NCBI GenBank assembly: GCA_015680685.1
Contig: MNCI01012713.1
Span: 686,345-750,344, forward strand
Length of the DNA stretch: 64,000 bases
Origin: Gnetum montanum
Lineage: Eukaryota > Streptophyta > Gnetopsida > Gnetales > Gnetaceae
Direction of reading: 5' to 3'
Part shown: positions 36,742 to 49,507 of the stretch, piece after piece
How positions within the stretch are numbered: the stretch's first letter is position 1
Layout: every line of letters begins with the position of its first letter
Notes under the pieces: model-generated
Database searches by the model: none
What the model was told of the DNA's origin: nothing
What the model saw: the letters and a program-made list of their open reading frames with translations, nothing else
Program-made: the position numbers and the translations under genes

Positions 36742-37177
36742 CTGTAGTCACAGCACATCCATGGATTAGTAGATACAATGTGTAACTCTAAATATTTGAA
36801 TACCTTTCCTCATTACTTAGTTACACTTTGGCTAAGGTTAGACCATGGTAGATTAATTATTTTATTAATAGTTTATTAATTATTTATTATAAATGTTACC
36901 AGAGCTTATTGGAAAGGTTCATCTCTTGTAAATTAGTGTTTAAGAGTTGATTTCTCAGTTAAACTCTTATAGGAGTTAGAAAAATGGTGAAAAATTTTCT
37001 ATGAAAAATGACACATTTGTGGTCCCTATGATGAAGAGCTTATCTCTAATAGCTACAGGGTTAAAGAATGGAGTGATTTGGATAAATGGTTAGGAAGTTA
37101 GGAGCTTTGGAAGGTTCTGGGCTTTGAAAATTTGAAAAACTCCCTTAGTGTTTGTGAGAAAATGTAAAATTTTTCAT

Positions 37178-37277
37178 GCATATATATACTATTTTTCCTT
37201 TACCTCAATGAGGCCCCATATATAGGGCCTTTTATACGAGTCTACTTTATTGACAGGCCCTTGTATGTGGAGCCCAT
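37178..37277 (-). promoter_or_regulatory. Internal U3-like promoter module of element C
   Basis: On the minus strand, GGGCCTGTCAATAAAGTAG and GGGGCCTCATTGAGGTA precede a TATA-like TATATATA (37180-37189). These are the same GGCCT / GTYRA words as in this element's own LTR U3. About 440 bp upstream of the extra ORF start. Confidence 0.55.
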
Positions 37278-37346
37278 AGGCAAAAATTTTGAATTTTGAA
37301 TATCTCAAAAAATATAAGGAATTTTTCAATGACTTTAGGGTTCATG

Positions 37347-37559
37347 CAATTCAAAAAAAGCCAAGAATATAATAAAATCATTGAAAATGGTCTTTGAATG
37401 CTCAAAAATTGAAAAATTTGATGGAGAATGTATTTAATAAATAAAATATGTANCAATTCAAAAAAAGCCAAGAATATAATAAAATCATTGAAAATGGTCT
37501 TTGAATGCTCAAAAATTGAAAAATTTGATGGAGAATGTATTTAATAAATAAAATATGTA
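37347..37559. repeat. 106-bp direct duplication across a single N (probable assembly artefact)
   Basis: 37347-37452 and 37454-37559 are near-identical and separated only by N at 37453. Confidence 0.85.
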
Positions 37560-38950
37560 AAGGAGCACATGGTATGATGTAGAAGATGGATGTACGAAGG
37601 ATTATGATTGTAAGAATGTCTAAGGATAAGGTACTTAACGAACCCAACCAAGAGATATGCAAGTGTTTCCTTCCCATAGTAGGCACATGTCTTATTTTCC
37701 CTTGCATAATCTCAACCTAAGGAGTCTGTGGGCCCCATAGGTGATTAATGGTCAATGGAAGTTAAGGACCAAAACCTAGAAGATTCTACCAAAGAACTCA
37801 AATACGTCAAACCAAGACACATAATCAAGAATATGGACATTGGTAGCAAGCTAAAGTATGGTCAGCATAGATGGATGATCAAGAAGGTGGAATGGAATTC
37901 CAAATTAAGGTCATGAGAAGTCCCTTGTAGAGTTTGTGTTTAAAATGACCTGATAAGAACCATCCTTAGTCTAGGCCAAAACCAACATCTTTTAGTAACT
38001 TTTCATCATCACTCTAAGATTGATCCACCCCCTCAAAACAGAGTGCACCCACAGAACAACCATCATTCCATAAATTGAGAAAAGAGAAGCAAGAAGTGAG
38101 AGAGGATCTTCAGGCATGGGTAACATGTCTTTCTAGTTTCATAACCAATGCTTGTAGCCTATTTATATGTCTAAGGGGTGTGCTTTGAATTCCCATCATG
38201 TTTTGATTTTTTTTATTTTCTTTTTGGATGGGAACGACACCATGTAAAGACTTTATTTAACTTCCTATTATTGGATAATATGGAATGGTAAGAAGTCCAT
38301 GGAAACACCTGAGCACCCAAGTAAGTAGAAGAGTATAAAGAGTATTGAGTCCCCTTAAAGTCACACCTTGTACAAATCTTTGAATCCTTCACAATTCCAA
38401 AAACTACCAAGGTCATTGATTTATTAAAAGTTCATTCAATGAAAGGGACCTCAAACTTCCAAAACAAGGAAAACCATAGAATTTGTGAATGGGTGGATGT
38501 TGTGGACTCACTACCTATTCCATGAAAATGAAACCATGACTAAGCCATTAGTACAAAAATTTAAAAATAGAAACCAGACATTAGCAAACAAAACATTAAG
38601 TATAAACCACCATTAATAGTAGCTATAGCACCATTGTGTCTTGTTGGCACAAAGCTCATTTTATTAGCAAAAACTTGAAAATCACACTCAAACCAAAAAA
38701 AGTAAAATATATAAGAAAGTTTAAAATATTCAAGAAAGATTTAAATGTACTAACGATGGTGTAAAACAAAAAAGGGTGTAAAATAGGAAAAATTTTGAAA
38801 ATCAAAAAGATGTGAAATAAATAAATTGTAAAATCAAAAACATGGAAAATAAAAAAAATAGAAAAATTGAGGAGCCATATGGATGATTAGCACAAATTTC
38901 CATCTCCTCCATGATTAAGTCAAAAGGAGGAGATTCAAAAAATTGAGTGT
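37560..38950 (-). other. Noncoding region of element C between integrase and internal promoter
   Basis: No coding frame recognised. It is similar to 18900-19900 (B) and 63290-64000 (D). Confidence 0.6.
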
Positions 38951-39015
38951 GGTTGTTCATCCATTAAGGTATCTATTGCATTGGCTTGCTTAGGCTCATA
39001 TAAAAGCTTCACTTG

Positions 39016-40260
39016 TTAGATGTTGACCAACTGCTCTTTATTTGGGCTCTTAGGTTTGTATATAATCATGGTCCCAAAAGGAAAGGTTTTATCAATTATA
39101 TAAGGTCCCTTCCACAATGTTTGGAACTTTATTTTTTGGGGTACATGTGTGGGATTCCAGTAGAGAACCTTATCTCTTAGTTGAAATTTTACTTTATGAA
39201 TTCTTAGGTCATGTTGTTTCTTATTGAATGCCTTGCACACTTCATTCAAAGATAGGGCCACTAATCGATTTTTGTCTAGCACATTGAGGTTGATCAGTCT
39301 TTTTTTTAATGCTAGACTTAGGATCAAGATTTAGGTCAAAGGCTATTGAGAGTGTACAGAGCTCAGATTGAATTAAGAGCATTGGAAGTTTTCCATACAC
39401 TAACTCATAGGGAGAGTAGCCAATAGGAAATTTCCATGTTGAGTGGTAGGCCCATAGGACATCATTGAGTTTTGTGCTCCAATGTCTCCTATATTTGCTT
39501 ATGGTCCTTCTTAGGATCTTTTTGATCTCCCAGTTAGTTACCTCTACTTAACTATTGGCTTGGGGATGATAGGGTGTTGTTAATTTATGTTTGACCCCAA
39601 GAAATTTATAAGTTTTCTAAAGGTGGCACCTATAAAATGAGTTCCATTATTAAAAATTAGTGCACGTGGCACCCCAAACCTATTTACAACATTTTTTGGT
39701 ACAAATCTAGTAGTAGTGGATGATGTAGAATTAGTGACGACTGTTGCTTCTACCCATTTAGTGCAGTAGTTGACTACTACGATGATATACACCTTTCCAT
39801 TGGACATGGGTGTGATGGAACCCATGAAGTCTATGCCTCATATGTCAAAGGGCTCTAGTGGTTGTATCTATTGTTGAGGATCCTCCATTTGTGTGATCAT
39901 CCCACCATCTCTTTGACAACGTTTACAAGACTGAACAAACTAGTGAGCATCCTTGAAGATTGTAGGCTAATAGTATCTTGTCATCAAGATTTTTATGGCT
40001 GTGTGTCTCCTTGCATAGTGGCCTTCGCAAGGGCCTTCACGAGCATCTTGGAGAACATGTAGTTGATCCACATCAAGGAGACACCAATGAACTAGGCCAT
40101 CAGCATACACCTTGTAAAGGTGTCCATTAATTTTCATGAAGTATTTTACCCAATGAAGAAATTGTTGTTTCTTCCTAAAGCTTAGATCTTGTGGCACCTC
40201 TTGAGTGAGAAGGTAAGTGAGGATGCCATCATACCATTTTTTTAGTAGGCACTTGATCAT
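39016..40260 (-). pseudogene. Integrase region of element C
   Basis: Core readable at 39580-39825: MGSITPMSNGKVYIIVVV, then NYCTKWVEATVV, RFGVPRALIFNNGTHF. The first two catalytic aspartates are replaced by Asn (usual DY and SDGGTHF). The C-terminal part is at 39016-39327 (KAFNKKQHDLRIHKVKFQLR, LWKGPYIID). The zinc-binding region around 39860-40260 is fragmented. Confidence 0.85.
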
Positions 40261-41020
40261 TTATTGCTCCTGTAAAGAGGAGTTCATTTGGAAATTGATC
40301 AAAAAGTAGGCTCTCTTTCTCTTTATTATCCCATCTTAACTAAGAGAGGTGGTTAGTGACCACATTCTTAGTTCCTTTTTGATCTACCATTGTGAGATTG
40401 AATTCCTAAAAGATCACAAGCCACCATATGATATGGGGATTTATTGTTGGCTTATTCATTAGGAAGTGGATGACACTGTGATTTGTGTACACAAACATCT
40501 TATAGCTAAGCACATAGTGCCTAAACTTCTCAAGAGCATACACCACTACCATTAGTTCTTTCTTAGTTATGGTGTAATTCAATTGTGCATCCATAATGCT
40601 TCAGCTCATGCAATGGATGTAATATGAACGTGTCTTATCATCCAACTACATAAGCATGGCTCCCAATGCATAATTAGGTGTGTTTGTCATTATATGAAAT
40701 GATCTAGACTAGTATGGTGCCCATAGAATTGGAGTTTCTATGAGTTTGCCTTTTTGTTGTTGGAATGCATGTGCACACTCCTTGGTCTAGATGAAAGGAG
40801 CATATTTCTTCATAAGCTCAACCAATGAATTTGCAATCTTAGAGAAATTCTCTATGAACCACCAATAATAGCCAGTGTGTCCAAGGAATCATTAGACTTC
40901 TTTGACTATCTCTGCTTGGCATGTGATTCCTTGGATGATCCTTATCTTTTTCGACTTTACCTCAATCCCTTCTTGTGAAATTCGGTGCCCTAGTACTATG
41001 CCTTCCTAGACCATTAAATG
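40261..41020 (-). pseudogene. RT connection and RNase H of element C
   Basis: RT thumb remnant (EGIVLGHRISQEGIEV, ~40950-41010; FLGHTGYYWWFIENFS near 40850) is followed by RNase H at 40406-40594 (TITKKELMVVVYALEKFRHY, then VYTNHSVIHFLMNKP). The palm and fingers, including the Y/FxDD site, are missing: at ~41020 the sequence passes directly into protease sequence. Confidence 0.87.
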
Positions 41021-41400
41021 TGCATCAACAATGCTTAACCAAGCCCTTTCCATAATTATGGAGAAGTCACCTTTACAGTTCTTGACCTTAATCACTATAA
41101 AATTAGCCAGATAGGACCACCCACAAATTGTGATTACAATATCCTCCACTTGTCCCAAAGGAGCAATGATTGAAAGGTGGTAGGTTCCAAGCCTTGTACA
41201 TGTCATAAGTGATGAGATTGACACTAAAACCAAAATTATGAAGAGCCTTGCATGGTTCATGTCCAACGATCTACAATTAAATAAGAGGACTTCTTGGGTC
41301 AGATCATTTCATGGGAAGGTTGCCAACCTTGATCTAATCAGAAAAAACATGAGTTAACATATGGTGCAGATCTAAGGTAGTGTTTGGTTTGAAGGATGCT
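41021..41400 (-). pseudogene. Protease remnant of element C
   Basis: ALHNFGFSVNLITYDMYKAW (~41190-41255) corresponds to ALFDSGSGVNLISQEMYKAW in element B. The catalytic Asp has become Asn. CKGDFSIIMERAWLSIVDAH (~41025-41085) is the downstream block and runs straight into the deletion junction. Confidence 0.82.
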
Positions 41401-41949
41401 TGAATATATTTGATGCACAGGATGAGGGTGTTTGAGATGCAGGGTGACTAGCTACATTAGGTTGTGAGGGTTTGGGAGGATTGTTAGGTTAGAAAAATGA
41501 TTGTTTCCTAGATCTATTGTCCAAACCACTCAGTTGGAAGGCCAATTGTGAATGTACAACCCTTGGCATTTTGTTGCTGCGATTGTGTAAGAATTTCATC
41601 TTACATAGATAGAGCAAGAGGTAACTGGGTAGAGGGAAGAGAGATGTGTGTAGATGGATGTGGAGGATGGTATGGATATGGGTGCTCCCCTTGAGTAGAT
41701 GGTAAATGAGTTCAATAATACACTAGAGGGTAATAATAATGCTAGAATGAGGTGTGGCTTGTAGAGCTTTGTGGAGAAACAAGTTGTTGAACATAGTACC
41801 CATATGGATCTAATTACTTGTAAGGGTATTGCTGTCTTGGTGGTGGCATTTCCCATGACTATGGTTGGTTTCATTGCTAGTATTACTCATATGGTTGTGG
41901 TGGAGTTCCACTAGGATAGTAGGCTTTTTTTTATTGGTGGAATTGCCTT

Positions 41950-43826
41950 ACATTGCCTTGAGGATAAGGCAATTGTTTGGGTCCTTGCCTCTGTGCTAGT
42001 CAAGGATTCAAAGTGTACACCCCAGACTCTTGTAAGTGTGATACCATAAGGTAACATCCCTTTGGATGCTCATATTGATAGATGTCACATTGAGCGTCAT
42101 CATCAAAGTTTATCTCCACAACTTCTTCCACTGCAACAGCTTTAGCCTCACCTCTAAGGTAGGCACATTCAGCTTCTTTCCACCTCTTGCAGTCATGATC
42201 ACTATTCTACTCTCTGGATACTTAAATAATGTTCATAGTAGTTTTAAAAATTTCATCTAAAGATTCCCATAATTTATCAACCTTAGCCAAAATATTGGAA
42301 ACAAATTTTTGGATAGGCAAGGTTTTCCTATTCACCACTTCGTCGAGTGGTGACTTCTTCTCATTAGCGAATAGGACCACCCTTTTCCTAATGGAAGGAT
42401 CATTATTATATTCTTCTACACTTTCCTTTTTTTGCAAATCACCTCCTTCTTTTGCTACCTACTCTATCGACCTTTATATTTGATGAGCTCTTAGTTCAGA
42501 TAGTCTCCCTTAGGCATAAACTCCAAGAGTTCTTTTGGTTTTTGCTTTGAGTCCATTTATGATTTTAGGAGTTGTTCCCTTTGAGAATAACCATGGCTAG
42601 TACATCAATGTAAGAGAGAATAATAAATTTCCATGGCAGCATCCTAGGGCTCATGTATTCCCTATTTCAGCCTTGGATTTGCCTTCTCATATTAGACACT
42701 CTGGAGTACATCTAGTATTTGTCATTAAATAGTTCTAGCATGGTACTCCATTTGTGAATGGATTTCAGCTTTAAGGACTAGTATCAACTTTTAGCCTCTT
42801 TAATGAGTGTCTTGGGGAAGAGCTTGAGTTTTTGACAATCATTTTCAATGTTCTACAAGGCACAAGCATCGTGAAAAGCTTGTAGATATGTCTATGAATT
42901 AGAGTTATATCCCCCCCCCCTCTCAGATCTTGGGATATTGTTCATGTCTAAGTGCTTGATCTGGTTATCCTTCACATGTCTAGTTGGAATCTTAATTGCC
43001 TCTACAATGTTAAGCATGCTTTAAGTTTCCAACAAAGGCTCATCATCATCATTATTTCATTTTCAATGATGATTTTCTCTATTACCCCTTTTTTCATCAC
43101 GAGCTTTGTGATTAGTATTATTGTCCCATTCAACACCTCCATCACAATTGTTAATTTTGCAATATCTTTAAAAATCAGAACAAGAGGAAGAAGAGGATGT
43201 AGATAAAGAGGATGAGGAGGAATAAGAACTACCATCACCATGATCTTTGCCAACTTCCCTTCGATTGTCATAACCACATTCATTAGATTTATTATTATCT
43301 TAATGCTTGTTCGAGCTCTTACCTTGACTACCATCTTTCCTGAACTTGGAATGTTCATAGTAGAATGTAGATTCAGGTTCACACCCCCATCATTAGTAAC
43401 CTAGGTTGGAGAATTTTCATGTTGAAAGCTCTTAGAGAAAGGGCCCTTATTATCATCTTAGTTTTGCAGGAATAAGGGATTGGTGAACTATTTTTCCTTC
43501 ACAACCTAATGATGCTTCTCTTGATGTCGATCTCTCGTGCATTGTGTGTTAAAGGCATAGTAGTCCTAATTGTCATAGTCATGCATAACATACTCTTCTT
43601 GAAGATCACAAATGCCTAACTTCTTAAGATTTTGAAGCAACATCACGAGCATAGATCAATTGAGGGGCATTACAATGTTGCCCTCCATATCACACCATTG
43701 CAGTTGCTCATCCTGATGTAAGATGAAGGTGAAATCAAGCACATACTCATTTGGATGAGTATATACCACCTTGCACTATTGTCGGACTAGCAGTTTGAAA
43801 TCTTCATGCCTGCAAGAAGAAGACAT
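41950..43826 (-). pseudogene. gag of element C
   Basis: Likely ATG at 43826 (MSSSCRHEDFKLL), placed like that of element B. The knuckle remnant CDIYQYEHPKGMLP (~42055-42100) has lost two Cys relative to B. ESVEEYNNDPSIRKRVVLFA (42380-42440) is the Lys/Glu-rich segment. The capsid-like part between 42500 and 42950 is heavily frameshifted. Confidence 0.72.
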
Positions 43827-43959
43827 TTTGCAAATAAATAAAATATCAATGTGCTATTATAATTATATGTTGTGTGAGAGTGATGTTGATCTTTGGTTTG
43901 TCCACTGATATTAATACTGTTCACTAATCTTAAATAGCACATGTTTCAACAAATAGAGT

Positions 43960-43977
43960 CCTCGATAATGATGCCAA
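43960..43977 (-). promoter_or_regulatory. Primer binding site of element C
   Basis: Minus-strand TGGCATCATTATCGAGGA. It fits the tRNA-Asp-type site if five transitions are allowed; position one base inside the LTR supports it. Confidence 0.7.
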
Positions 43978-43978
43978 T

Positions 43979-44926
43979 GATAAGCAGTCAAGGTACCCCT
44001 ACATCGAACCATACAAATCACAAAGCATTCACATGCAATCTAATGGACTCTATAGTTTCTAGTACATTAGTCTTCTAGGAAGTGAACCTTGCCCTAAGGT
44101 CATTCATTGTCTTCCCAATTACACTTGCGATGTACAAAGATATGGTTAAGTATAATCGAGGCATATGATTTTTATTATTTTATGTTTTATGTTCTTTGAT
44201 GCTTAGAGTAGAGAGATGAAATCATTTAACACTAATTTAATTTAACCACTTAACTAGTATCTAACTATTCCTAACATAAGCATCTATTCCCACTTTCTGT
44301 ACATGTCCTAAACCCACGTATCCACTATTGGGTTACGAAGTGCTACACTACTAGGTCCACCAAGCAATAATGCTGCTATGATTACCAAGTAAATATGTGT
44401 TTACATTTAAAACAGTTGTACTTATGTAGTTAATCTATTTAGCTTAATTAATTAACTAGTCCCTTAAATTCTAATTTATATTAATTAATTGCATATTTTA
44501 TGAAAATAATAAATGCATAAATAAATCATTAATCTATTCTAAGTGTTGCAAGGTTTGATCAAAAGGTTCATCTTTATTACCATACATACTAGTGTGGTTC
44601 AAGTACAACAGTGATTGAATAAACATTTCTACACTTTCTGACTCCTACTGCTGGCACTTAAAGAAATATTTTAACTTTCAAATGGACAAACTACAAGAGT
44701 TTTGCTACTACTATGACTTCTATCTTCCATTAACATGGATGGGAGCTTGTATTTATAGTTTTTGCTATAGTACTACATCACTGGGACCCCATAGATGTAG
44801 CAAATGCTATGTTGACGTAACCCCGTCAATGGGGCAACACCACATAAATGAGGCCTCATTGACGAGGACTTGTCAACAAGGCCATGTCAACAAGGGCTTG
44901 TTGGCACAACACTTTCACACTCATCA
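43979..44926 (-). repeat. 5' LTR of element C
   Basis: 948 bp. Complement of TATAAATA at 44750-44757. U3 at 44760-44920 with repeated GTTGACA/CGTCAAY-GGCC words. Confidence 0.9.
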
Positions 44927-44931
44927 ATGAT

Positions 44932-46559
44932 GTATCTACAAGGGGATGCCTTATCTCCAAATCCCTAATGATCTGGTACAAGGTTCAATGTGGAACTGTA
45001 CCTGGATTATTTAATCCAAACTACCTACATATATGTGACACCACAAAATTAGGTCCTATGTAGTTTTACTAGATGGTCAAGATAGCATGGAACCATAAAG
45101 GATCTCCATGCTTCTCCAACCCTTGTTGTAGAGGGAAACGACCTTGGATTGACCAACAAGGCATGTTTTCCTACATCTATATAGCTACATGTTCCAAAGA
45201 CTCTTATTCACCATTTTGTAAGTCATTTTTCTTTGCTTTTATTTATCCATGGTGTTGTTAGTGTTTGTAGACATCATAACTCTATACCTTCACAAAAGGT
45301 GGATAAAATAAAATGAGGCTTTTACTAAAATTTTTAGCAAGAATATCATGAAAAAGATAAAGGTATATGTGGTAGATTTAGCAAGGACAACAATCATAAC
45401 AGGTGAGAGGTTGATGGTGTTAAGGCATAAACAATGGTGGTAAGGAATAAAAAAGGTGGTAACTAGGTGTGCTAAAGGTAGTGGCTAGTAAGGGTTTTAT
45501 TAGTACTAAGGCAGGATAGCACAAGAGCTCATATTTTTTAAGGGGGAGATGGGGCATGGAATGGGTGGGGGCTAGTGGAGGTTTCACATGTATCACATGA
45601 TCCCATTGTGCAAATCCAGGGTTAAATCTTGTGCTTCAGTGTAGCCCCACCATGCATGATGTTGCATTATAGCATGGCCCTACTGCACTGCCATAGAATG
45701 GGTTGCATGTATCTATGTAACAAGAAAATTATTATTATTGTTTAAAAATGCAAATCAAATAGTCCATATTAACTAAAGCTAATTCAATTGAAAAGGTTGA
45801 TAAGGTGGCTAGTTGGATGAAGCTTAGTAGTTTTTCTCAATAGCTTAAAAATCACAAGAGCATCTCTTCGTTTGCCCAAGTTACTTTTTAAATTTTAATA
45901 TTTTAATTTTTTAACTTTAGCATGTTTCTTAAAAAATTAAAACTACAATATCTTACAAAACATGTATTAGATCAAGACAAAATTGGTACTATTATAATTG
46001 TCTCAACAAGCACTACGTGTTGAACTCTACATAAAATTTTTTAAATGATAGAATTTTCAAAAAGTAAAAAATCTCAGGTAAATCTTAGTAAAAAAATTTA
46101 TTAAAAATTAAGTTAACTAAATTTTCTTTTGCTTTAACTAGTAGAGTCTTTCTTAATAATTAGTAGTAATTGATAGACTAACTACTCACTTTTTCTAAAC
46201 ATAAGCTTAACTTATGTAAAATTCTTTTATAAAGTAAGATGAGTTACAAAGTTAAATCCCACTCAATGTGAAGATTTATAATAAGATTAAGGCTAAGGAT
46301 TGAGGCAAGAAGAAGAAGCAGTAGAAGGATGTTAGTTATTTCCAGAGTCATGAAACCACCAAAGTAACCTAGCCATGCAAAGTCATGACACCACTAAAGT
46401 AACCTACCCATGCTTTTGTAGTTTCAGTAGGTGGAAAAAGGTTACTCTTAATTTTAAAGTTATTTTAAATTAAATTATGTATTAGGATCTACCAACTTAG
46501 TTTGTTAGTTATGAAAGGTCAGGGATTATGAGTTTATAATGATGTTTGAAATATTTGAT
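44932..46559. other. Gene-free flank of element C
   Basis: No gene-like frame or repeat boundary seen. Confidence 0.5.
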
Positions 46560-48420
46560 TTCCTCATTTTTCTTCCTCATAAACAAAGTGTGTATAATGA
46601 CTTGATTCTTGATTGATGTAGTCTATATAATACGACATCTAGTATTTCTTCAATAGTTTTTAATAATATTGTTGATTTAACTAAAGATACTATAAGACAT
46701 GATTTAGGTTTTCATGTTGGTGAGGAATCATTCACATTTAGTCGCAAATCTCATGAATTTCATTAGTTCTATTCAAAGAGAATTTTTGAGTACGTGAACA
46801 CCATAAAAATCCTTGAAAAGGATTTCAATGAAGGAAATTTTAACGATAATGTTGAATTTCAAATTTTTTATATGTTATCTTTTTATTTGATGGTGAAAAG
46901 AATGGTAGAGTATGTGATTAGTCATATTCTTGTTTCGTTCATTTCTTTGCCACAATGGAATTACTTGTTAATGTCTTTAAAACATAAGGAGATAAGTTTA
47001 GTATCTAGTGTATACCCATGTTCATGATCTTAATACTATGTTATGATGTTAAAAATAACTACTTCTCCCTTGATCCCCAACAATATCCTACATACCTTTA
47101 GGATGAAAGTACTATGAAAGATAGAGTTAAAGGTTATAAAATAGGTCACAAAGCTATTATACAATCTCAAAATTATAAAGGTGTTGATGAGGTATTTAAT
47201 ATTTCTTATTTACCCTTTTGATTCATTAATTATTTATTGGTATTATATTTTTATGTTCTTGTGAACATTGAAGTGCATATTAGACCTAAAGTTGAGGCCA
47301 CAAACCCTAAAAAGAATATGTTAAGAGAATTAAGTTCAAAGGTAATTGTTTTCTTATTCTTCTTAAACTATCTTATTTTAATTAACTCAATTTTTTTCTT
47401 ATATCATTATTTTTTCTTAATCAAAAATCATGTATCGATTTTCCTATTATTAATGAGGGACCATAAATAGGGCAAAAAAAGAGTATCTTGTAAAGGTAAG
47501 TTAAATACATCTATGTTATTCTCTTGACCTCTTATCCTATACTAATAAAATTATTAATTATTTACAAACATCATTAGGTCAAGGGTTCCTAGCTAAAAAA
47601 CCAAGAAAGGTAGGTGGGAAGTCTAATCCTATATAATTCACTTCTACCCCTAAGAAGACTATTACACCACAACCTGAGTCTCCTAAGCTAATGTATCCTC
47701 AAGCTACTTTCATCAAAATTTTCCCTTTATTTACCACTCCTATTACAATCTTAGCAACTCCCTCCATTGGTACTACATCTATTATTCCATTTTCATGAAT
47801 TTTGATTAATGACTTATCCTACTCCCTTAGTTGATCCATGATATTAAAGAAGAGGTTTTGATGATCTACCATGTTAGTGATAAAATTACTAAGAACATAC
47901 TGAGCTAAGTTCGAGAGGGATTGTTCCAACTACAAGAGGCCTAGGGATGAAACTTAAAAATCATTGTAAGTTGATACTATTGAATGATACTTCTAAGTAT
48001 TATAGGATTTTGAAGAATTTTCTTAATGTTATCAAGGGTTTAGAGCAAATATTAAGAGAGTTGGAGGGTTCCTTTTATCTTGCACAACACATGATGAACA
48101 TTGAATAACTTTCAAAAATGGAGAATAAATGCTTTCATGCAAGAGGTTTGATTTTTTATACTTTGTCTTCTTACTTATTTAACTTCAATGTTTTTTTTAG
48201 AGAGGAAGGAAAAAGAATGAAAGGAAGATATTTCTCAACATGATGCTTAGGTTGAACTACTAAACATGAAGCTACAAAATATAAAGATGCTAAGAAGGTT
48301 ATATGAAACAACACTAAATATATCCATCATCCAACTTGGTCATGAGCTAGCTTCTTATTGTGATCTAATTTCAAACAAAAATGCTATAAAAGAAGAACGA
48401 GAGGCGTAGGCAAAGAAGGT
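46560..48420 (+). pseudogene. Decayed multi-exon gene of unknown family
   Basis: I do not recognise the family. Coding-like blocks: DTIRHDLGFHVGEESFTFSR and FYSKRIFEYVNTIKILEKDF through VEFQIFYMLSFYLMVKRMVE (46680-46990). After a frameshift, DVKNNYFSLDPQQYPTYL (with a stop), DRVKGYKIGHKAIIQSQNYK (~47045-47185). Next VHIRPKVEATNPKKNMLREL (47270-47340), a Pro/Thr/Ser-rich exon (TPKKTITPQPESPKLMYPQ, ~47645-47705), then ILKNFLNVIKGLEQILRELE (~48005-48070). Last is a helical exon, LNMKLQNIKMLRRLYETTLN and HELASYCDLISNKNAIKEER (48260-48405). Plausible introns: GTATTT after 47191, GTAATT at 47341 to an AG near 47577, and GTTTG near 48145 to TTTTTTAG at ~48200. The helical C-terminus suggests a coiled coil. 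Confidence 0.55.
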
Positions 48421-49507
48421 TTAAGATATGATATGCTCATTTTGGTTGAAATTTTAATTTCTTTCTTGTTTTCTATTCTTTATTTTAAATCCCTTAGTCT
48501 TTCATATTCCCTTCTTCCAAAGTTATATTATTATCATGCTTCTTCTTTTTTATTTTTGCAATTGATGTATTTAACTTGAACACTTGATAAAATTTTCAAT
48601 CATGTTTCCCACTTATATCCAACTATTCATCCTAGATTATGGTTTTCTTTGATATCAATTTTGGAATCTTGTATCCAAATGTCAAGGATTAACTTGGTTT
48701 TAATGTACATAACTTGAAAAATGTACTTAAAAGGAAATAGAAACCACTTTGTTGTAACTAAAAAGAAAAAGGCAAGGTAGGATCTTCACTAATAATGAAG
48801 GTGGATAATATAACTAATGTTAAAGTGGAGGCCTTGGAATTGTCTTCCTATGACACAGAGTACCCTTAGGGGTAATGCAAAACTACCATCATAGTTAGAT
48901 TCTAAGATTAAGAGGTGATTAGTCTCTTCTTTTCCTACTTCACCTAGCACTTGTCACTTACCATTATTGGCTCTGTAACTCCATGTTGGCACGACCTCTA
49001 TGTTTTTGACCTTAAATGCCATAGGTTAAGCTCTCCAAGAGTATCATGAATAATTATAACTATTCATTATGAGATGCCTATTCATATTAAAGATTGATTA
49101 CATAGTTTTAATATCATATTACAACTCTTATCCTTAATTAGAAATGGAATGTGACAATTAGGAAGTTTCAACCCAATACCTGTTATTTTCTATAGAGATT
49201 TTAATGCAAAAGCTAGAGTGATGTTCATCAAATCTAAAAATCTAGACTTGTAAGAGACTCTTTTGAAGAGAAAGCTAATTTGAAGAAGATGTTTTTATTA
49301 ATTCATCATGCCATTTGATTGGCCAATGTATAGACCACCTATTGAATCATCAGTAGGGAAGTCAAATCTCCAAATTTGAAAATTGATGATGCCCATAGAT
49401 AGTGTTCATTAGTAGTTATGGTTTACTAATTATACTACCATGAGTACTGAAGATGAAACAACATACTTCTTTGTAAAGCTACCTTCCTCATTACACAAAA
49501 AACATTG
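48421..49507. other. Gene-free DNA
   Basis: No convincing coding, RNA or repeat feature. Confidence 0.5.

Larger units (their letters stand above)
32770..44926 (-). mobile_element. Element C: Ty3/gypsy Athila/Tat-type element with extra 3' ORF and deleted RT core
   Basis: Minus strand, ~12.2 kb. 3' LTR 32770-33638, 5' LTR 43979-44926. The target duplication ATGAT is perfect (32765-32769 and 44927-44931). Order from the right: PBS, gag, protease, junction of the RT deletion, RNase H, integrase, noncoding, internal promoter, extra ORF, PPT. The U3 is of the GTTGAYGRGGCC type, unlike A and B. All reading frames are broken. Confidence 0.93.
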
